Origin: Caballeronia glathei
GTDB taxonomy: Bacteria; Pseudomonadota; Gammaproteobacteria; Burkholderiales; Burkholderiaceae
DNA length: 64,000 nucleotides
Direction of reading: 5' to 3'
Assembly: GCF_000698595.1 (NCBI RefSeq)
Contig: NZ_JFHC01000004.1
Coordinates: 62,001 to 126,000 of the forward strand
Shown here: positions 27,487 to 38,657 of the stretch, piece by piece
Position numbering within the stretch: the stretch's first letter is position 1
Layout of the letters: each line of letters opens with the position of its first letter
Notes under the pieces: generated by a model
Databases searched by the model: none
What the model was told of the DNA's origin: nothing
The model's input: the letters and a program-made list of their open reading frames with translations, nothing else
Program-made: the position numbers and the translations under genes

Positions 27487-28359
27487 TCACGCGCGCGCGG
27501 AGCGGTCGCGCAGCTGAAGGATCATCGGCGTGAAGATGAGCTGCATCGCGAGTCCCATCTTGCCGCCCGGCACGACGATCACGTTCGGTCGCGACATGAA
27601 CGAGTCGTGCAGCATGGTGAGGAGATACGGGAAGTCGATGCCCTTCGGCCGTGTGAAGCGGATCACGACGAAGCTCTCGTCCGGCTGCGGTATCTCGCGG
27701 GCCGTGAACGGATTCGACGTATCCACCGTCGGCACGCGCTGGAAGTTCACATGCGTGCGCGAGAACTGCGGGCAGATGTAGTTCACGTAGTCGGGCATGC
27801 GCCGCAGGATCGTATCGACCACCGCTTCGTGCGAGTAGCCGCGCATGGTCTGGTCGCGGTGCAGCTTCTGGATCCATTCGAGGTTGATGATCGGCACCAC
27901 GCCGACGAGCAGGTCGGCATGCCGCGCGATATCGACCTTGTCGGTGACGGCGGCGCCATGCAGGCCCTCGTAGAACATGAGGTCGGTGCCGTGCGCGAGG
28001 TCCTCCCACGGCGTGAACGTGCCCGCGTCCTGCCCGTAATGCGCGGCTTCGGCGTCGTCGTGGATGTAGCGCCGGAACTTGCCGGTGCCGCTTTCGCCGT
28101 AGCTCGCGAAGAGCTGCTCCAGCTCTTCAAGCAGGTTCGCGCCCGGGCCGAAGTGGCTGAAATTCAGCACGCCGTCGCGCTCGCTCTGCTTCATCGCCTC
28201 GCGCATGCCGAGGCGGTCGAAGCGATGGAACGCGTCGCCTTCGACGATCTGCGCATTGATGCGCTCGCGCCTGAAGATATGCGTGAAGCTCTTCATGACC
28301 GTTGTCGTGCCGGCGCCGCTCGAGCCGGTCACCGCGATGATCGGATGTTTGACTGACAT
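27487..28359 (-). CDS. cbbP: Phosphoribulokinase
   Basis: PRK phosphorylates ribulose 5-phosphate to ribulose 1,5-bisphosphate, the CO2 acceptor. The 290 residues are the octameric bacterial form. The P-loop TGSSGAGTTT is at 11-20, followed by VEGDAFHRFDR, LNFSHFGPGANLLEELEQ, the Walker B-like FYEGLHGAAVTD and MRGYSHEAVVDTILRRMPDYV. Regulation of this form by NADH and AMP is known in relatives. The gene lies between fructose bisphosphatase and transketolase. Confidence 0.95.
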   Translation of the reverse strand: MSVKHPIIAVTGSSGAGTTTVMKSFTHIFRRERINAQIVEGDAFHRFDRLGMREAMKQSERDGVLNFSHFGPGANLLEELEQLFASYGESGTGKFRRYIHDDAEAAHYGQDAGTFTPWEDLAHGTDLMFYEGLHGAAVTDKVDIARHADLLVGVVPIINLEWIQKLHRDQTMRGYSHEAVVDTILRRMPDYVNYICPQFSRTHVNFQRVPTVDTSNPFTAREIPQPDESFVVIRFTRPKGIDFPYLLTMLHDSFMSRPNVIVVPGGKMGLAMQLIFTPMILQLRDRSARA

Positions 28360-28404
28360 GCGCTTGTCTCCCTGTGGTTTATCCGTATGCGCAATCGAGC
28401 GGCA

Positions 28405-29496
28405 TCACACCGGCGTCTCGGGCAGAAAGAGCGAGCGCTCGTTGAACAGCGGCGACGTGTACGGCTTGTCCTCGCCGCGGTCGTATTCGCCGTGATAGCG
28501 GCCGATGCGCGCCACTTCGTTCTTGGAGCCGAGGATCACGGGCACGCGTTCGTGCAGCGCACGCGGCATCACGTCGAGGATGCGCTCGCGCCCGGTGATC
28601 GAGAGGCCGCCCGCCTGCTCGACGAGAAAGCTCATCGGGCTCGCTTCGTAGAGCAGCCGCAGGCGTCCCTGCATCGCGGGCGTCTTGAAGTCGCGCGGAT
28701 ACATGAACACGCCGCCGCGCATCAGGATGCGATGCACCTCGGCGACCATCGATGCGATCCAGCGCATGTTGAAGTCGCGCTCGCGGCAGCCGCTGCGCCC
28801 GGCCTTGCACTCCTGCACGTAGCGGCGCACGGGCGGCTCCCAGAAGCGCTCGTTCGATGCGTTGATTGCGAACTCGCACGAGTCTTCTGGAATGCGGATA
28901 TCGGAATGCGTCAGCACGAAGTTGCCGACGTCGCGCTCGAGCGTGAAGCCGTGCGTGCCGTTGCCCACCGAAATGACGAGCATCGTCGACGGGCCGTAGA
29001 TCGCGTAGCCCGCCGCCACCTGTTCGCGGCCCGGGCGCAGGAAGGCCGCTTCACCGGATGCAGCAGATTCGTTGTTCACGCGCAGCACCGAGAAGATCGA
29101 CCCGACGACGCCATTGATATCGATGTTCGACGAACCGTCGAGCGGATCGAACGCAAGCAGGTATTCCCCGCGCGGATAGGCCTCGGGGATCGCATAGACA
29201 CCCTCCATTTCCTCCGACACCATGCCCGCGAGCAGGCCGTCCCACTCGCAGTGCTGGAGGAAGATGTCGTTGGTCGCCACGTCCAGCTTCTTCTGTTCCT
29301 CGCCGTGCGTGTTGAGCGTTTGCGCGGAGCCGTAGTTGCCGCCGAGCGCGCCCTTGGTCAGCGCCGCGGAGATCGTCTTGATCGACGCGGCGACGTCGAT
29401 CAGCAGGGCCGACAACCCGCTCGCGGATTGCGACCCCGGCTTGCGGTCGAGCGTGTCGATGAGGAACTTCGAAAGGGTGGTTCGTCCGTCCTGCAT
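28405..29496 (-). CDS. cbbF: Class 1 fructose-1,6-bisphosphatase
   Basis: A 363-residue class 1 FBPase that also acts on sedoheptulose bisphosphate in the Calvin cycle. Motifs: [51 protein letters not shown], the metal-binding [20 protein letters not shown], and [24 protein letters not shown]. Glu and Asp metal ligands (SEEME, DPLDGSS) are intact. It lies 45 bp upstream of cbbP and 18 bp downstream of cbbX. Confidence 0.95.
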   Translation of the reverse strand: MQDGRTTLSKFLIDTLDRKPGSQSASGLSALLIDVAASIKTISAALTKGALGGNYGSAQTLNTHGEEQKKLDVATNDIFLQHCEWDGLLAGMVSEEMEGVYAIPEAYPRGEYLLAFDPLDGSSNIDINGVVGSIFSVLRVNNESAASGEAAFLRPGREQVAAGYAIYGPSTMLVISVGNGTHGFTLERDVGNFVLTHSDIRIPEDSCEFAINASNERFWEPPVRRYVQECKAGRSGCRERDFNMRWIASMVAEVHRILMRGGVFMYPRDFKTPAMQGRLRLLYEASPMSFLVEQAGGLSITGRERILDVMPRALHERVPVILGSKNEVARIGRYHGEYDRGEDKPYTSPLFNERSLFLPETPV

Positions 29497-29514
29497 GGCG
29501 CTCTCCTTGGAGGT

Positions 29515-30474
29515 CTATCGAATCGGATCGGGCGGCGGCGCATCGGATGCGCCGCTGAATACGCGGCTCGCGCGGATGTCCTCGGCAGCGATGAGCGTGA
29601 GCGCGGCGCCGTCCGCGGCCTTGCCGCCCGCGAGCGCATCCGCGAACAGGCGATTCGCCTGACGCAGACGCGCGCGGTCGAGCGCGTTGCGCACCGAGCG
29701 CGCGTTCGCAAAGTTCGGCTGGCGGATGCGGTGTGCGAGATAGTCTTCGAACGCGCCGCGCGAGGCGGCATCGAGGCGGTACTGCATCGTGTCGAGCATG
29801 CGCTGCGCGATCAGCAGCAGCTCAGCCTCGTCGTAATCGGGAAACGTGATGTGATGCGCGATGCGCGACCGGAAGCCCGGGTTGCTCCTGAAGAACGTCT
29901 CCATGCGCGACTCGTAGCCCGCGAGGATCACGACGAGATCGTCGCGCTGGTTCTCCATCGTCTGAAGCAGGATCTCGATGGCTTCCTGGCCGTAGTCGCG
30001 CTCGTTCTCGGGGCGGTACAGGTAGTACGCCTCGTCGATGAAGAGCACGCCGCCCATCGCGCGCTTGAGCACGTCGCGGGTCTTGGGCGCGGTGTGGCCG
30101 ATGTACTGGCCGACGAGGTCGTCGCGCGTGACCGAGACGAGATGATTGCGGCGAATATAGCCGAGCCGGTGCAGCACTTCTGCCATGCGCAGCGCGACGG
30201 TCGTCTTGCCGGTTCCCGGGTTGCCGGAGAAGCACATGTGCAGCGTCGGCGCGCCGCTTGCGATGCCGAGCGTCTCTCTCGCGCGCTCCACGAGCAGATG
30301 CGCCGCGATTTCGCGGATGCGTGTTTTCACGGGCACGAGGCCGACGAGATCGTGGTCGAGTTCCGCGAGGACATCGCCGATGCCCGAGTCGCGAAAGAGC
30401 GCGACGAGATCGACACTTGGCGGGCCGGTTGTCGTGTGCAGCGGCGGGTCGAGGGTGGTGGCATCGGCGCTCAT
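29515..30474 (-). CDS. cbbX: Red-type RuBisCO activase CbbX
   Basis: CbbX is an AAA+ hexamer that remodels inhibited form IC/ID RuBisCO by pulling on the large-subunit C-terminus. The 319 residues contain Walker [13 protein letters not shown] at about 82-93, the pore loop [10 protein letters not shown] at 123-132, Walker [13 protein letters not shown] at 141-152 and a sensor 1 region ([14 protein letters not shown]). It starts 4 bp past the cbbS stop, so it is co-translated with the small subunit. Its presence agrees with the red-type small subunit with an extended C-terminus. Confidence 0.95.
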   Translation of the reverse strand: MSADATTLDPPLHTTTGPPSVDLVALFRDSGIGDVLAELDHDLVGLVPVKTRIREIAAHLLVERARETLGIASGAPTLHMCFSGNPGTGKTTVALRMAEVLHRLGYIRRNHLVSVTRDDLVGQYIGHTAPKTRDVLKRAMGGVLFIDEAYYLYRPENERDYGQEAIEILLQTMENQRDDLVVILAGYESRMETFFRSNPGFRSRIAHHITFPDYDEAELLLIAQRMLDTMQYRLDAASRGAFEDYLAHRIRQPNFANARSVRNALDRARLRQANRLFADALAGGKAADGAALTLIAAEDIRASRVFSGASDAPPPDPIR

Positions 30475-30477
30475 TGC

Positions 30478-30903
30478 TTACCTCGGTGCGTAGCGTTCGC
30501 CCGAGGGCTGGTCGCTCGCGTAGGTGCGAATCGCGTAGCGTTGCGCGCGGCCGGGGCCGTCCTGGCGTTCGAGCCTGAAGCCGGGCTCCGTGGCGGGGCG
30601 GTTGACGATGAACGACATGCGCATCGTCTCGAAGCCGCGTACCGAATCGAACGCGTTGACCTTGATGTAGTGATGCGGGTACGTCGTGCGGCATGCGTTG
30701 ACTTCCTGCAGCACGCCTGCTGCGTCGTGGAGATCGAACATCGGGAGGCCCCACATTTCCCAATACGTGTTGCGGGGATGCGGATCGTCGGTGAATTCGA
30801 CCGAGCAGGACCAGCCCTCGCGCAGGGCATAGTCGATCTGCATGCCGATTTCTTCGTCCGTCAGTTCCGGCAGGAACGAGAAAGTGCCTTGTGTGATGTG
30901 CAT
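30478..30903 (-). CDS. cbbS: RuBisCO small subunit, form IC
   Basis: A 141-residue red-type small subunit. It opens with [15 protein letters not shown] and has [47 protein letters not shown] and the longer C-terminal hairpin ([13 protein letters not shown]) characteristic of form IC. AAAGGAAAGACAA precedes the ATG. Normally cbbS follows cbbL by some tens of bases; here 752 bp with a palindromic repeat lie between them, so it may depend on read-through or a private promoter. Confidence 0.95.
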   Translation of the reverse strand: MHITQGTFSFLPELTDEEIGMQIDYALREGWSCSVEFTDDPHPRNTYWEMWGLPMFDLHDAAGVLQEVNACRTTYPHHYIKVNAFDSVRGFETMRMSFIVNRPATEPGFRLERQDGPGRAQRYAIRTYASDQPSGERYAPR

Positions 30904-30941
30904 TTGTCTTTCCTTTTCGATTGGGTTTGATTCTGTTCCAA

Positions 30942-31613
30942 ACCGTTTGATGCGCTTTGTGCTTCTGTGAAACTTGATTTCTTAATGGTCTATTAGCTCG
31001 CCGCTGTGCGGGGCGGCAGTCACTTTCTTTGCTGCTGCAAAGAAAGCAGCTTTTCAGGCCAACAGCATTAGGACGTGACCACGTTTGAGTCTTTCAGAGT
31101 GGCCCGACCGTCGGAGTGTCCACTTCGGTTCGTCAGGCGGATAGGCTCACGGACCCACTGCGTCATCGCACCACCAGACAAAGTGGTAAGGCAATCATCC
31201 ATCCGTCCTCGCTTCGCTCCGACGCAGGGTCCACTACAACCAGTTGCTTCGCTCCGTTTTCACGGACATCTACCGTATTTCGCGCGCTACGCGCTCCACC
31301 ACCGAATTTACCCTTCGTCGGGCACGCAGTGCCAAGACGGATGAATGACTGCCTTACCACTCCGTTTGAAGGCGCGAGAGCGCAGTGGGTCCGCGTACCT
31401 ATCTGCTCAACATACAGAGGTGGACACTCCCACGGTCGGGCCACTCTGAAAGACTCCATGTGATTCCCTCCTAACACTGCTGAGCCCATAGCTGCTTTCT
31501 TTGGTTACTTTCTTTGCAGCAGCAAAGAAAATGACTGCTGCCCCGCACAGGGGCGAAGCTAATAGACCAATAACAAAGCAAGTTTCACAGGAAGCGCAAA
31601 ACCATCAAACGGT
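30942..31613. repeat. Palindromic repeat element, copy 1, between cbbL and cbbS
   Basis: About 670 bp organised as a long imperfect inverted repeat centred near 31260. Outer ends read ACCGTTTGATG (30942) and CATCAAACGGT (31603-31613). Inside come TIR-like blocks at 30987-31050 and 31491-31568 and then further matching arms (for example TCTTTCAGAGTGGCCCGACC at about 31091 and its complement near 31436-31455). The left block lacks a 13-nt piece present in the other three blocks. Each block holds its own hairpin (31023-31046; 31508-31531). A second copy is at 44129-44780. No transposase is encoded. Short ORFs inside are by-products of the repeat. Confidence 0.8.
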
Positions 31614-31655
31614 GTTAAAAGAAGCGCCAGCAAAAAATCAACGACCGGGGACATT

Positions 31656-33473
<1,818 letters not shown>

Positions 33474-33548
33474 ATGCAATGGACCACACCGAGCTTCACC
33501 GATATGCGTTTTGGTTTTGAAATCACGATGTATATCGCCACCCGTTAA
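33474..33548 (+). CDS. pqqA: Coenzyme PQQ precursor peptide PqqA
   Basis: A 24-codon gene encoding the peptide from which PQQ is made. The conserved Glu16 and Tyr20 with spacing E-x3-Y (FEITMYIA) are the residues cross-linked by PqqE; the WTTPSFTDMR start is the usual PqqA leader. GAGGAGGACGTGT gives a strong ribosome site. Length and ending (ATR then TAA) match known PqqA. It stands 11.4 kb from pqqB, with the C1 island between, and faces away from cbbL. I found no second pqqA in front of pqqB. Confidence 0.93.
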   Translation: MQWTTPSFTDMRFGFEITMYIATR

Positions 33549-33557
33549 ACCCGCACG

Positions 33558-33574
33558 AGCCGCGATGAGCGGCT
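33558..33574 (+). promoter_or_regulatory. Small stem-loop after pqqA
   Basis: AGCCGC and GCGGCT pair around GATGA, starting 10 bp after the pqqA stop. In other bacteria hairpins downstream of pqqA limit read-through so that the peptide is made in excess; here it could separate pqqA from the DUF447 gene. The stem is short and no T-run follows. Confidence 0.4.
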
Positions 33575-33643
33575 GCGCGGCATCGTATTTCAGGTAGTGC
33601 AACCTGCCGGCTCGAGCCGCCGCCACGACCAGCGTTCCCCGAC

Positions 33644-34216
33644 ATGATTTTCGAAACGATCGTCACGACCGCGGCGCGCGATGGCCGGCCCCACATTGCA
33701 CCGATGGGCGTGCGCTTCGAGGACGGCCTGGCAATCCTCGCCCCCTTCCGGCCATCGGCCACGCTGGACAACATCCTCGCCACGCAGGCCGCGGTAATCA
33801 ACTGCACCACGGACGTGCGTGTCTTCGCGGGCTGCGTGACCGGCGCGCAGCGTGACTGGCCTACGCGGCCGGCAAGCCGCGTCGAGAGCGTGAGGCTCGA
33901 TGGCGTGCTCGCGCATACGGAACTGCGGCTCGAGGCGCTGCAAGACGACGAAACGCGTCCCGTGCTGCGCATGAAGCCCGTGCATCAGGAAACCCACGCG
34001 CCGTTTCCCGGCTTCAACCGCGCGCAGGCGGCCGTCGTCGAAGGCGCGATTCTCGTGAGCCGGCTCTTCATGCTGCCCGCCGACAAGGTCGATAGCGAAA
34101 TGGCCTACCTGCAGATCGCCATCGACAAAACCGCCGGCGACGCCGAGCGCGCCGCGTGGGACTGGCTCGTCGCCGCGGTCGCGCGACATCGGGCGGGCGC
34201 TGGTTCCTTGCCTTAA
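33644..34216 (+). CDS. DUF447 family protein of the H4MPT C1 cluster
   Basis: A 190-residue split-barrel FMN-binding-like protein of family DUF447. It starts IFETIVTTAARDGRPHIAPMGV, typical of the family, and continues with LRLEALQDDETRPVLRM and HAPFPGFNRAQAAVVEGAILVSRL. DUF447 genes recur in archaea and in methylotroph clusters for tetrahydromethanopterin and methanofuran, so a role in cofactor synthesis is likely, but the reaction is not known to me. The ribosome site at 33644 is weak. It lies between pqqA and mfnB, same strand. Confidence 0.85.
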   Translation: MIFETIVTTAARDGRPHIAPMGVRFEDGLAILAPFRPSATLDNILATQAAVINCTTDVRVFAGCVTGAQRDWPTRPASRVESVRLDGVLAHTELRLEALQDDETRPVLRMKPVHQETHAPFPGFNRAQAAVVEGAILVSRLFMLPADKVDSEMAYLQIAIDKTAGDAERAAWDWLVAAVARHRAGAGSLP

Positions 34217-34256
34217 GCAGTAGCAAACCGTCCGCCCACGTCTTCCGGAGACAGCC

Positions 34257-34964
34257 ATGACCGCATTGCTCGCGAGCGTCCGCTCGGCCGACGAAGCATT
34301 CGACGCAGCGCGCGCCGGCGCTGAACTGATCGATCTGAAGGAGCCGAAGGAAGGCGCGCTCGGCGGCGTCGCCGTGGACGAGATCGCGCGGATCGTGCGT
34401 GCGCTGCGCGCGCAGTATCCGGTCAAGCCGATCAGCGCGACCATCGGCGACGTGCCGACCGAGGCCTGCGACGAAATCGCGGCGCGGGTGATCGAAGTGA
34501 GCGCGGCAGGCGTGGACTACGTGAAGGTCGGCGTAATGCCCGGCCCGGCCGCGGCGCGCTGCCTGACCCAGCTCGCGAGCCTGCCCGCCGCCGTGGTGCC
34601 GGTGCTGCTCTCGGACGCCGGCGCCGACGCGAAGCTCGCGGCGTTCGCGGCGGAACTGGGTTTCGCGGCCATCGTCTTCGATACCGCCGCGAAGGACGGC
34701 CGGACGCTTTTCGATTGCGTCGACGCGGGCGAGCTCTCGCAGTGTCTCGCGCTTGCCAGCGCGCGCGGCGTGATGACGGGGATCGCGGGCGCGCTCGGCT
34801 GGGCGCAGCTTGCGCAGATTCGCGCGCTGGCGCCGGATATCGCCGGGTTTCGCACCGCGCTCTGCGCGCGGGCCGAGGGGCGCGCCGGCCGCCTCGACCC
34901 CGTGCTCGTCGAACAATGGGCGAACGCGCTGCATCACGCGCCGCACGAAGTCGGAACCGCCTGA
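34257..34964 (+). CDS. mfnB: (5-formylfuran-3-yl)methyl phosphate synthase
   Basis: MfnB joins two triose phosphates into the furan ring of methanofuran. The 235-residue TIM-barrel protein (DUF556) has LIDLKEPKEGALGGV with the putative Schiff-base Lys28, AGVDYVKVGVMPG, and FDTAAKDGRTLFD. CGGAGACAGCC precedes the ATG. It begins the methanofuran set found here: mfnB, then the kinase, hydantoinase-like and ATP-grasp genes on the opposite strand. Substrates are those of the methanogen enzyme by homology; the bacterial product is probably the same furan phosphate. Confidence 0.9.
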   Translation: MTALLASVRSADEAFDAARAGAELIDLKEPKEGALGGVAVDEIARIVRALRAQYPVKPISATIGDVPTEACDEIAARVIEVSAAGVDYVKVGVMPGPAAARCLTQLASLPAAVVPVLLSDAGADAKLAAFAAELGFAAIVFDTAAKDGRTLFDCVDAGELSQCLALASARGVMTGIAGALGWAQLAQIRALAPDIAGFRTALCARAEGRAGRLDPVLVEQWANALHHAPHEVGTA

Positions 34965-35026
34965 AAACCGCATGAAGACCACGTAAGGCGCGGCGCCGCC
35001 GATGCGGCGCCGCTATCGTCCGACCA

Positions 35027-35617
35027 TCAGACCACGGGCATGTTCAGCAGACGGTCCCGCATCAGCGCGACGTCGCTCTTGTTGAAAAGCTCGACCACGT
35101 AGTTGGCCTCCTTCACGTAGCTCAGGAAGCGCGGATCGATCACGCCGTTCGACGCGAGCGCTTCGAGCGGCGTTCCGGCATCGACGGCACACGACTTCAC
35201 GACCATCAGGCGCTCCGCGTTGAGCGTCGCCGAGAGCCAGGCGGCAAGGCTGTCCGACGTGGTGTCCCAGTTGGTCATCGGGTCGGGCGTGACGCGCATC
35301 AGCTCGGTCGGCACCCACACGGCGACGCGGCCGTCGCGCAGCGCCCGGCGGATGCGCTGTTCGTTCGACGCCAGCACGAGTTCGGGCAGCACGCCCTGCA
35401 TCAGGATCGCGTACTGCGCCATCGCGAGCAGGCACATGTTGTGGGCGGCGACGTCGTTGAAGCGCCACTCGCGCTGATACTGGCGCACCGTGTCGGCGAA
35501 GTCGCCGCCGCCCGGCACGATCACGACCCGCCCGCCGCCCACTTCCCAAAGCTGCGTCAGCCACTCACGCAGCGCCGGGTCGTGACTCAGGCTTCCCCCG
35601 ATTTTCACCACCCACAT
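35027..35617 (-). CDS. Amino acid kinase-fold protein, MfnE-like furan-phosphate kinase
   Basis: A 196-residue protein of the amino acid kinase family: VVKIGGSLSHDPALREWL, VVIVPGGGDFADTVRQ and WDTTSDSLAAWLSATLNAERLMVVKSC are its nucleotide and substrate loops. In methanofuran synthesis MfnE phosphorylates the aminomethyl-furan phosphate; related genes sit in bacterial H4MPT clusters. ATG 35617 is chosen because GAGGA is 6 nt upstream, whereas for ATG 35623 it would be too close. It faces mfnB tail to tail across a 62-bp gap. Confidence 0.82.
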   Translation of the reverse strand: MWVVKIGGSLSHDPALREWLTQLWEVGGGRVVIVPGGGDFADTVRQYQREWRFNDVAAHNMCLLAMAQYAILMQGVLPELVLASNEQRIRRALRDGRVAVWVPTELMRVTPDPMTNWDTTSDSLAAWLSATLNAERLMVVKSCAVDAGTPLEALASNGVIDPRFLSYVKEANYVVELFNKSDVALMRDRLLNMPVV

Positions 35618-35734
35618 GACCATTCCTCGCTTTCGATGTTGCGTTTTGCACCCTTCGTTTCCCGCCGTTTGCGCGTTTGCGCATTGCTTCATTGCGGCTG
35701 ATCCGCCGCGATTCCTCGCTGTGTCACATGTGCC

Positions 35735-36940
35735 TCAGGCGACGCGCCTGCCCGCCCCCCGCTCCGCTTCACCCGGCCCGGCGGCGGAAACGGCCTGATC
35801 CTTCGCATCCGGCACGACCTCCGACGCCGCGGCCGAAGCCGCCAGCAGCGCGACGGCCACACTCGGCGCGCAGGTCGCAACCCATTCCGCAAACTCGCCG
35901 TCGCGCCGGGGCAGGCCGGCGAGCATCGCGAAGTCGATGTAGCTGCGCGCGTCCTGCCGCGCGAGCGCCGCCGCGAGAAAGCGACCGCAGCCCGCGCCGA
36001 CGAGCGGCGCCGTCGCGAGCGACGGATGCGCCGCGCACACGCGCGCGAGATTCGCGCCGATGGTACGCAACTGCTCGCTGCGCCACGTCTGCGCGAAACG
36101 CCGCCAGTCGGCGTCGCTCGCGTCGGCGGCGTCGCGCCCGATCATGCGTGCAAGGCGCTCCCGGCTCGCCGCTTCCGTCTTCGGGCCGTTGTCCGCGCTC
36201 GGATGCTGGTCGTGCGGCGCCCACAGTTCACCCGTCAGACGATAGACATCCGCGCTCGTCGCGAACCATTCGTTCATGACGCCGGTGGTCTCGCCGCGAA
36301 ACGCGATGCGGTGCGCAATGCCGCACAGCGGCGTGCGCACGACGCCCTGATACACCAGTTCGCCGCTTGCGAGCCGCGCGGCGTCGTTCGAGCCGCGCGC
36401 GGCCACCCGGCCCTCCACGACCGGGATGATGTCCGTCGTAGTGCTGCCGATATCGACGAGCACGCACTCCGGCATGCGCGTCGCGACCCATTGCGCGGTC
36501 GCGAGCCAGTTCGCCGACGCCACCTTGCGCCAGCCGTCCGCGCAGGCGGAGCGCGCGAGCCAGCCCGCCGCCCCCGCAAAGAACAGCGTGCGCGGGCCGA
36601 GCCGCTGCGCGAGCGTGCGCGTGAGCGCGCGCACGCCCTCGGCGCGGCTGGGGAAGAGATCGACCATTTCGCCCGTCATCGTGATCGCATGGCGCGCGCC
36701 CGCCTCGCGCGCGGCAGGCCAGCGCTCGAACACGAGATCAATCGCGCGCTCGAGATGCGCGAGCCCCTGCCATAGCGGGCACGCCCACTGGGCGACATCG
36801 GCGAGCGCGCCCGAGCGTGCCGCCACCGACACCTTCACGTGCGCGCCGCCGACATCCCAGCCGAAGACCGGCGATTCGGGGGCAGTGGCGGGCGGCGAGG
36901 CAGGCGTTTGCGCGGGAGGCGCTTCGCGCCTCGCCTTCAC
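35735..36940 (-). CDS. H4MPT-linked hydantoinase/oxoprolinase-like protein, MfnF-like
   Basis: A 401-residue ASKHA/hydantoinase A-like protein: VFGWDVGGAHVKVSVA near the start, TMTGEMVDLFPSRAEGV, CVLVDIGSTTTDIIPV, and ARLIGRD/GAGCGRFLAAALA. This family is annotated as an H4MPT-linked C1 transfer protein and includes MfnF, which couples the furan and phenol parts of methanofuran. A GTG at 36940 overlaps the stop of the ATP-grasp gene (GTGA) and has GGAGGGG 5 nt before it; ATG 36955 is the alternative. The C-terminal ~20 residues are low complexity. Confidence 0.83.
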   Translation of the reverse strand: MKARREAPPAQTPASPPATAPESPVFGWDVGGAHVKVSVAARSGALADVAQWACPLWQGLAHLERAIDLVFERWPAAREAGARHAITMTGEMVDLFPSRAEGVRALTRTLAQRLGPRTLFFAGAAGWLARSACADGWRKVASANWLATAQWVATRMPECVLVDIGSTTTDIIPVVEGRVAARGSNDAARLASGELVYQGVVRTPLCGIAHRIAFRGETTGVMNEWFATSADVYRLTGELWAPHDQHPSADNGPKTEAASRERLARMIGRDAADASDADWRRFAQTWRSEQLRTIGANLARVCAAHPSLATAPLVGAGCGRFLAAALARQDARSYIDFAMLAGLPRRDGEFAEWVATCAPSVAVALLAASAAASEVVPDAKDQAVSAAGPGEAERGAGRRVA

Positions 36941-37968
36941 GATGCCCCTCCGCATGCGCAATAGCGCAGCGCGGCATCGACGCGTACGCCGTGCGACGCA
37001 AGCAGCTCGGCCGCGAGATTGCGGCCAAGCCGCGCGGAGAGCCCCGCGTACGCCACCGTGAGCCGCGGATTCACCTCGATCACGACGGGCCCGCGCTGCG
37101 GGTGCCACACCAGATCGATGCCGGCGAACCCGCGCAGCCCCGGCAGCGCCGCGACGACCCGCTGCGCGAGCGCCTCGAGCGCGCGGCCCTGCACGCCGTG
37201 GCGGTCGATCTGATCGACATCCACGCCGGTGAACTCGACGATGCGCTCGTGCCGCCCGGGCGCGGCCGCGTCGGGCAGGCCGATTCGCTGGCGGTTGATG
37301 CTGACGAGTTCCGCCCCGTGCTCGCCGCAGATCAGCGAAAGGCTGAGCGGCTCGCCGTCCACCCATTCCTGCAGCACCGGATTGCGCCCCGCCGCCTCGC
37401 GCGAGTCGTATTCGGCGCAGGCGTGGCCGAAGTCGTCGTAAACGTAGGTGTCGAGGCCGCCCGCGCCGTCGTCGGGCTTGACGACCCAGCGCGTCGCCCC
37501 GGGCGATGCGTTCTCGCGCGCATCGAGCGAGGGTGTCGCGGCAATGCCGTGGGCGGCAAGGCACGCGGACGTCGCGTGCTTGCTCGATGCGGCCGCGATC
37601 GCCTCCCTGGCGCAGCCGAGCCAGCGCGCGGCGCCGACCGCCTCGTGAAGACGCAGCAGCAGGCTGTCGCATTCGGGCGCGATGATGCAGGCATAGTCGT
37701 GCTCACGCGCCGCCCGCGCGACGAACGCGGTCATCGGCTCGCCGGGCTGGGCGCGGCAGTGGACCTGCGCGGGGTCGGGCGTTTCGAAGCGCGAACTCGC
37801 GAACGTCGTCTCGACGCCGGGGAGTTCGAGCAGGTCCGCGACGAGCGCGTCACGCATCACGCGGCCCTCGACGATCAGCGCGCTCAGGTCCGCGAGACTG
37901 CCTTCGCCCGCCAGTTCCGGGTCGATGCCGCCGCCAGTGAGGTACTCGAAGACAAATATCTTGGTCAA
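36937..37968 (-). CDS. ATP-grasp ligase, MfnD-like
   Basis: A 343-residue ATP-grasp protein. Features: IFVFEYLTGGG at the start (family hallmark), IIAPECDSLLLRL, TRWVVKPDDGAGGLDTYV, VLQEWVDGEPLSLSLI, and the metal-binding end FAGIDLVWHPQRGPVVIEVNPRLTVAYAGL. The nearest characterised relative is MfnD, tyramine-glutamate ligase of methanofuran synthesis; bacterial methylofuran has tyrosine and a polyglutamate tail, so the exact substrate here may differ. It is the first gene of a three-gene left-going unit. Confidence 0.83.
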   Translation of the reverse strand: MTKIFVFEYLTGGGIDPELAGEGSLADLSALIVEGRVMRDALVADLLELPGVETTFASSRFETPDPAQVHCRAQPGEPMTAFVARAAREHDYACIIAPECDSLLLRLHEAVGAARWLGCAREAIAAASSKHATSACLAAHGIAATPSLDARENASPGATRWVVKPDDGAGGLDTYVYDDFGHACAEYDSREAAGRNPVLQEWVDGEPLSLSLICGEHGAELVSINRQRIGLPDAAAPGRHERIVEFTGVDVDQIDRHGVQGRALEALAQRVVAALPGLRGFAGIDLVWHPQRGPVVIEVNPRLTVAYAGLSARLGRNLAAELLASHGVRVDAALRYCACGGAS

Positions 37969-37980
37969 GGGAAGTCATCC

Positions 37981-38367
37981 ATGCAGGTGATGCCGGTTCT
38001 CGCTCTGCCCGACGGCCACGCCTTGCGCGCCGTGCGCGGCGAGCGGTCGCGCTACCGGCAGGTTCAGTCTTCTCTCTGCGCGCCGGGCGACCCGATCTTC
38101 GTCGCCGTCGCCCGCGCCCTCGTTGCCGCCACCTGCGCGCACACGCCGTTGTCGCCGGAAAGGAGCCTGGCCTCGCCACCTTCGTGACCTTCGCCGCCAT
38201 CCGGCCCCGCGCGGGCAAGCGTTCGATGATCGGCGCGGGCGGCATCCGCAACAGCGCCAGTCCCGCAGCGGCGGCGTCAGGCGACGCGCCCCGCGTGACC
38301 CCGCGCTTGCGCGCTCCACGACGGGCAAATCGCCCGACCCGGCGGCCCACCCGGCGAAGACGCCTGA
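37981..38367 (+). pseudogene. Decayed HisA/HisF-like gene of the H4MPT cluster
   Basis: The plus strand opens with ATG and MQVMPVLALPDGHALRAVRG, a HisA-like TIM-barrel start, readable for 68 codons to a TGA at 38185. The text then jumps to a different frame with LATFVTFAAIRPRAGK and IGAGGIRNSA (the phosphate-binding loop near the barrel end), and ends in the first frame with ALHDGQIARPGG before TGA 38365. About 390 bp remain where such genes need roughly 740 bp, so an internal deletion and two frameshifts are implied. Intact homologues occur in methylotroph H4MPT clusters. It is divergent from the ATP-grasp gene, 12 bp away. Confidence 0.65.
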
Positions 38368-38657
38368 GCCGATGACACAATATCCGTGCCAACTGGTGCG
38401 GCGCGTCATGGCTGTAATGATTCGGCAAGGCAGTGTCGCAGCGCGTATCCGGCGGGTGACACTGTGTTACGACGCGGCGCACATACTGTGCTGCAAGGTC
38501 GGCGTTCCGACTGCGCCGCTCGCACAGCGCGGTGAATTTTCGGGTATCCGCCGTTCCTTCCCTGCATGAAGCGGCGCCGCGCGGCCGCAAAGGGCCGAAC
38601 CGGCCACATTCGCGCATGCGCCGCGCAAACCGGCATGGACCTTGCTCGAGACGCGCC
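38368..38657. promoter_or_regulatory. Region upstream of the fhcBADC operon
   Basis: Two hundred and ninety bases follow the pseudogene and precede fhcB. The first part is less GC-rich (ACACAATATCCG, CTGTAATGATTCGG) and is a plausible promoter. No regulator binding motif can be named. An in-frame upstream start for FhcB at 38616 would use part of it. Confidence 0.35.

Noticed and set aside
31116-31463. Open frames inside repeat copy 1
   Set aside because: They lie within the inverted repeat, recur in other arms with many replacement changes, and lack ribosome sites.
37975-38409. Minus-strand frame over the HisA-like remnant
   Set aside because: Arg/Gly-rich composition is that of a shadow frame; the plus strand holds the HisA-like text.
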